Below, piece by piece: positions 63,930-64,000 of a stretch of 64,000 nt of DNA; position 1 is the first letter of the stretch; each line of letters starts with the position of its first letter. The notes under the pieces were generated by a model, which saw only the letters and a list, made by a program, of their open reading frames with translations, was not told the origin of the DNA and made no database searches. Source of the DNA: Lepidodermella squamata (taxonomy: Eukaryota; Gastrotricha); assembly GCA_047495785.1 (NCBI GenBank), contig JBLDXI010000009.1, positions 5,332,001-5,396,000 on the forward strand, written 5' to 3'. Both the position numbers and the translations under genes were made by a program.

Positions 63930-64000
63930 TTACTTTTCCTTCGCTCTTCCGTAATCCGCTTGAGAAAGTAGATCTCGAGCGAGTTTCATCTCCCTCTTGA
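63930..64000 (-). CDS. YKT6-like gene, C-terminal end only (cut by window edge)
   Basis: The minus strand reads KREMKLARDLLSQADYGRAK, then EK and a TAA (63930-63932). This aligns with NEARLCKAMLHQARRGIQKV near the end of the neighbouring YKT6-like protein. The DNA beyond the stop stays similar (an ACCATAATGG.GACTAC-type block follows both). The shorter end lacks the SDQDSEKKP tail and again has no CC-aaX box. The rest of the gene lies outside the window, so intactness cannot be judged. Confidence 0.55.
   Translation of the reverse strand, partial: KREMKLARDLLSQADYGRAKEK

Overview
This is animal nuclear DNA. The evidence is spliced genes with GT-AG introns (several only about 50-60 nt), a eukaryotic tRNA-Asn, and clear metazoan families: exocyst Sec8, epsinR/CLINT1, attractin, SPEF1/CLAMP, SNRNP27, YKT6, a nicotinic acetylcholine receptor subunit and a biogenic-amine GPCR. 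Gene packing is tight, many 5' ends have a splice-acceptor-like sequence just before the ATG, and two gene pairs have operon-like spacing. This suggests a small invertebrate that may use spliced-leader trans-splicing (nematode, tardigrade or similar). That is inference, and I cannot name the species. A SPEF1/CLAMP gene argues for motile cilia or flagellated sperm. All gene models are hand-built exon joins checked for reading phase.

Layout. 0.2-1.6 kb: tRNA-Asn (+) and an ankyrin membrane protein (-). 2.6-21.8 kb: a nine-exon Sec8/EXOC4 gene (-) whose large introns hold most of the mobile DNA: a CENP-B-type transposase fragment, a dispersed repeat with an (AAAT)n tail, a transposase-like relic, a tandem-duplicated short-ORF unit, an OTU-like fragment, and a TIR element interrupted by an LTR retrotransposon with identical LTRs. 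Sec8 intron 2 also contains a complete nAChR alpha-type gene on the opposite strand. 23.3-26.2 kb: CLINT1 (+). 27.4-35.1 kb: attractin (+) in eleven exons, without the vertebrate C-type lectin domain. 36.0-38.3 kb (-): SNRNP27 followed at operon-like spacing by a signal-peptide-bearing JmjC oxygenase. 38.3-41.9 kb: repeat-bearing intergenic DNA with a perfect palindrome. 41.9-43.1 kb: SPEF1/CLAMP (+). 43.9-46.1 kb: a RING/coiled-coil/ankyrin protein (-). 47.5-50.0 kb: two tandem secreted C-type lectin genes (+). 52.1-54.6 kb: aminergic GPCR (+). 56.2-58.1 kb: YKT6 (-). 59.1-59.7 kb: a small acidic PAIP2-like protein (-). 61.7-62.4 kb: a divergent YKT6-like paralog (-) without the lipidation motif. 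The end of another copy is cut by the right edge. A 304-bp foldback element lies between these two.

Functionally, Sec8, CLINT1 and YKT6 all act in vesicle traffic, and attractin, nAChR and the GPCR are cell-surface proteins. I see no evidence that these genes form one pathway cluster. The most notable items are the gene nested in Sec8, the transposon-in-transposon, the two operon-like pairs, the altered agonist-site aromatics in the nAChR, and the lipidation-less YKT6 duplicates.
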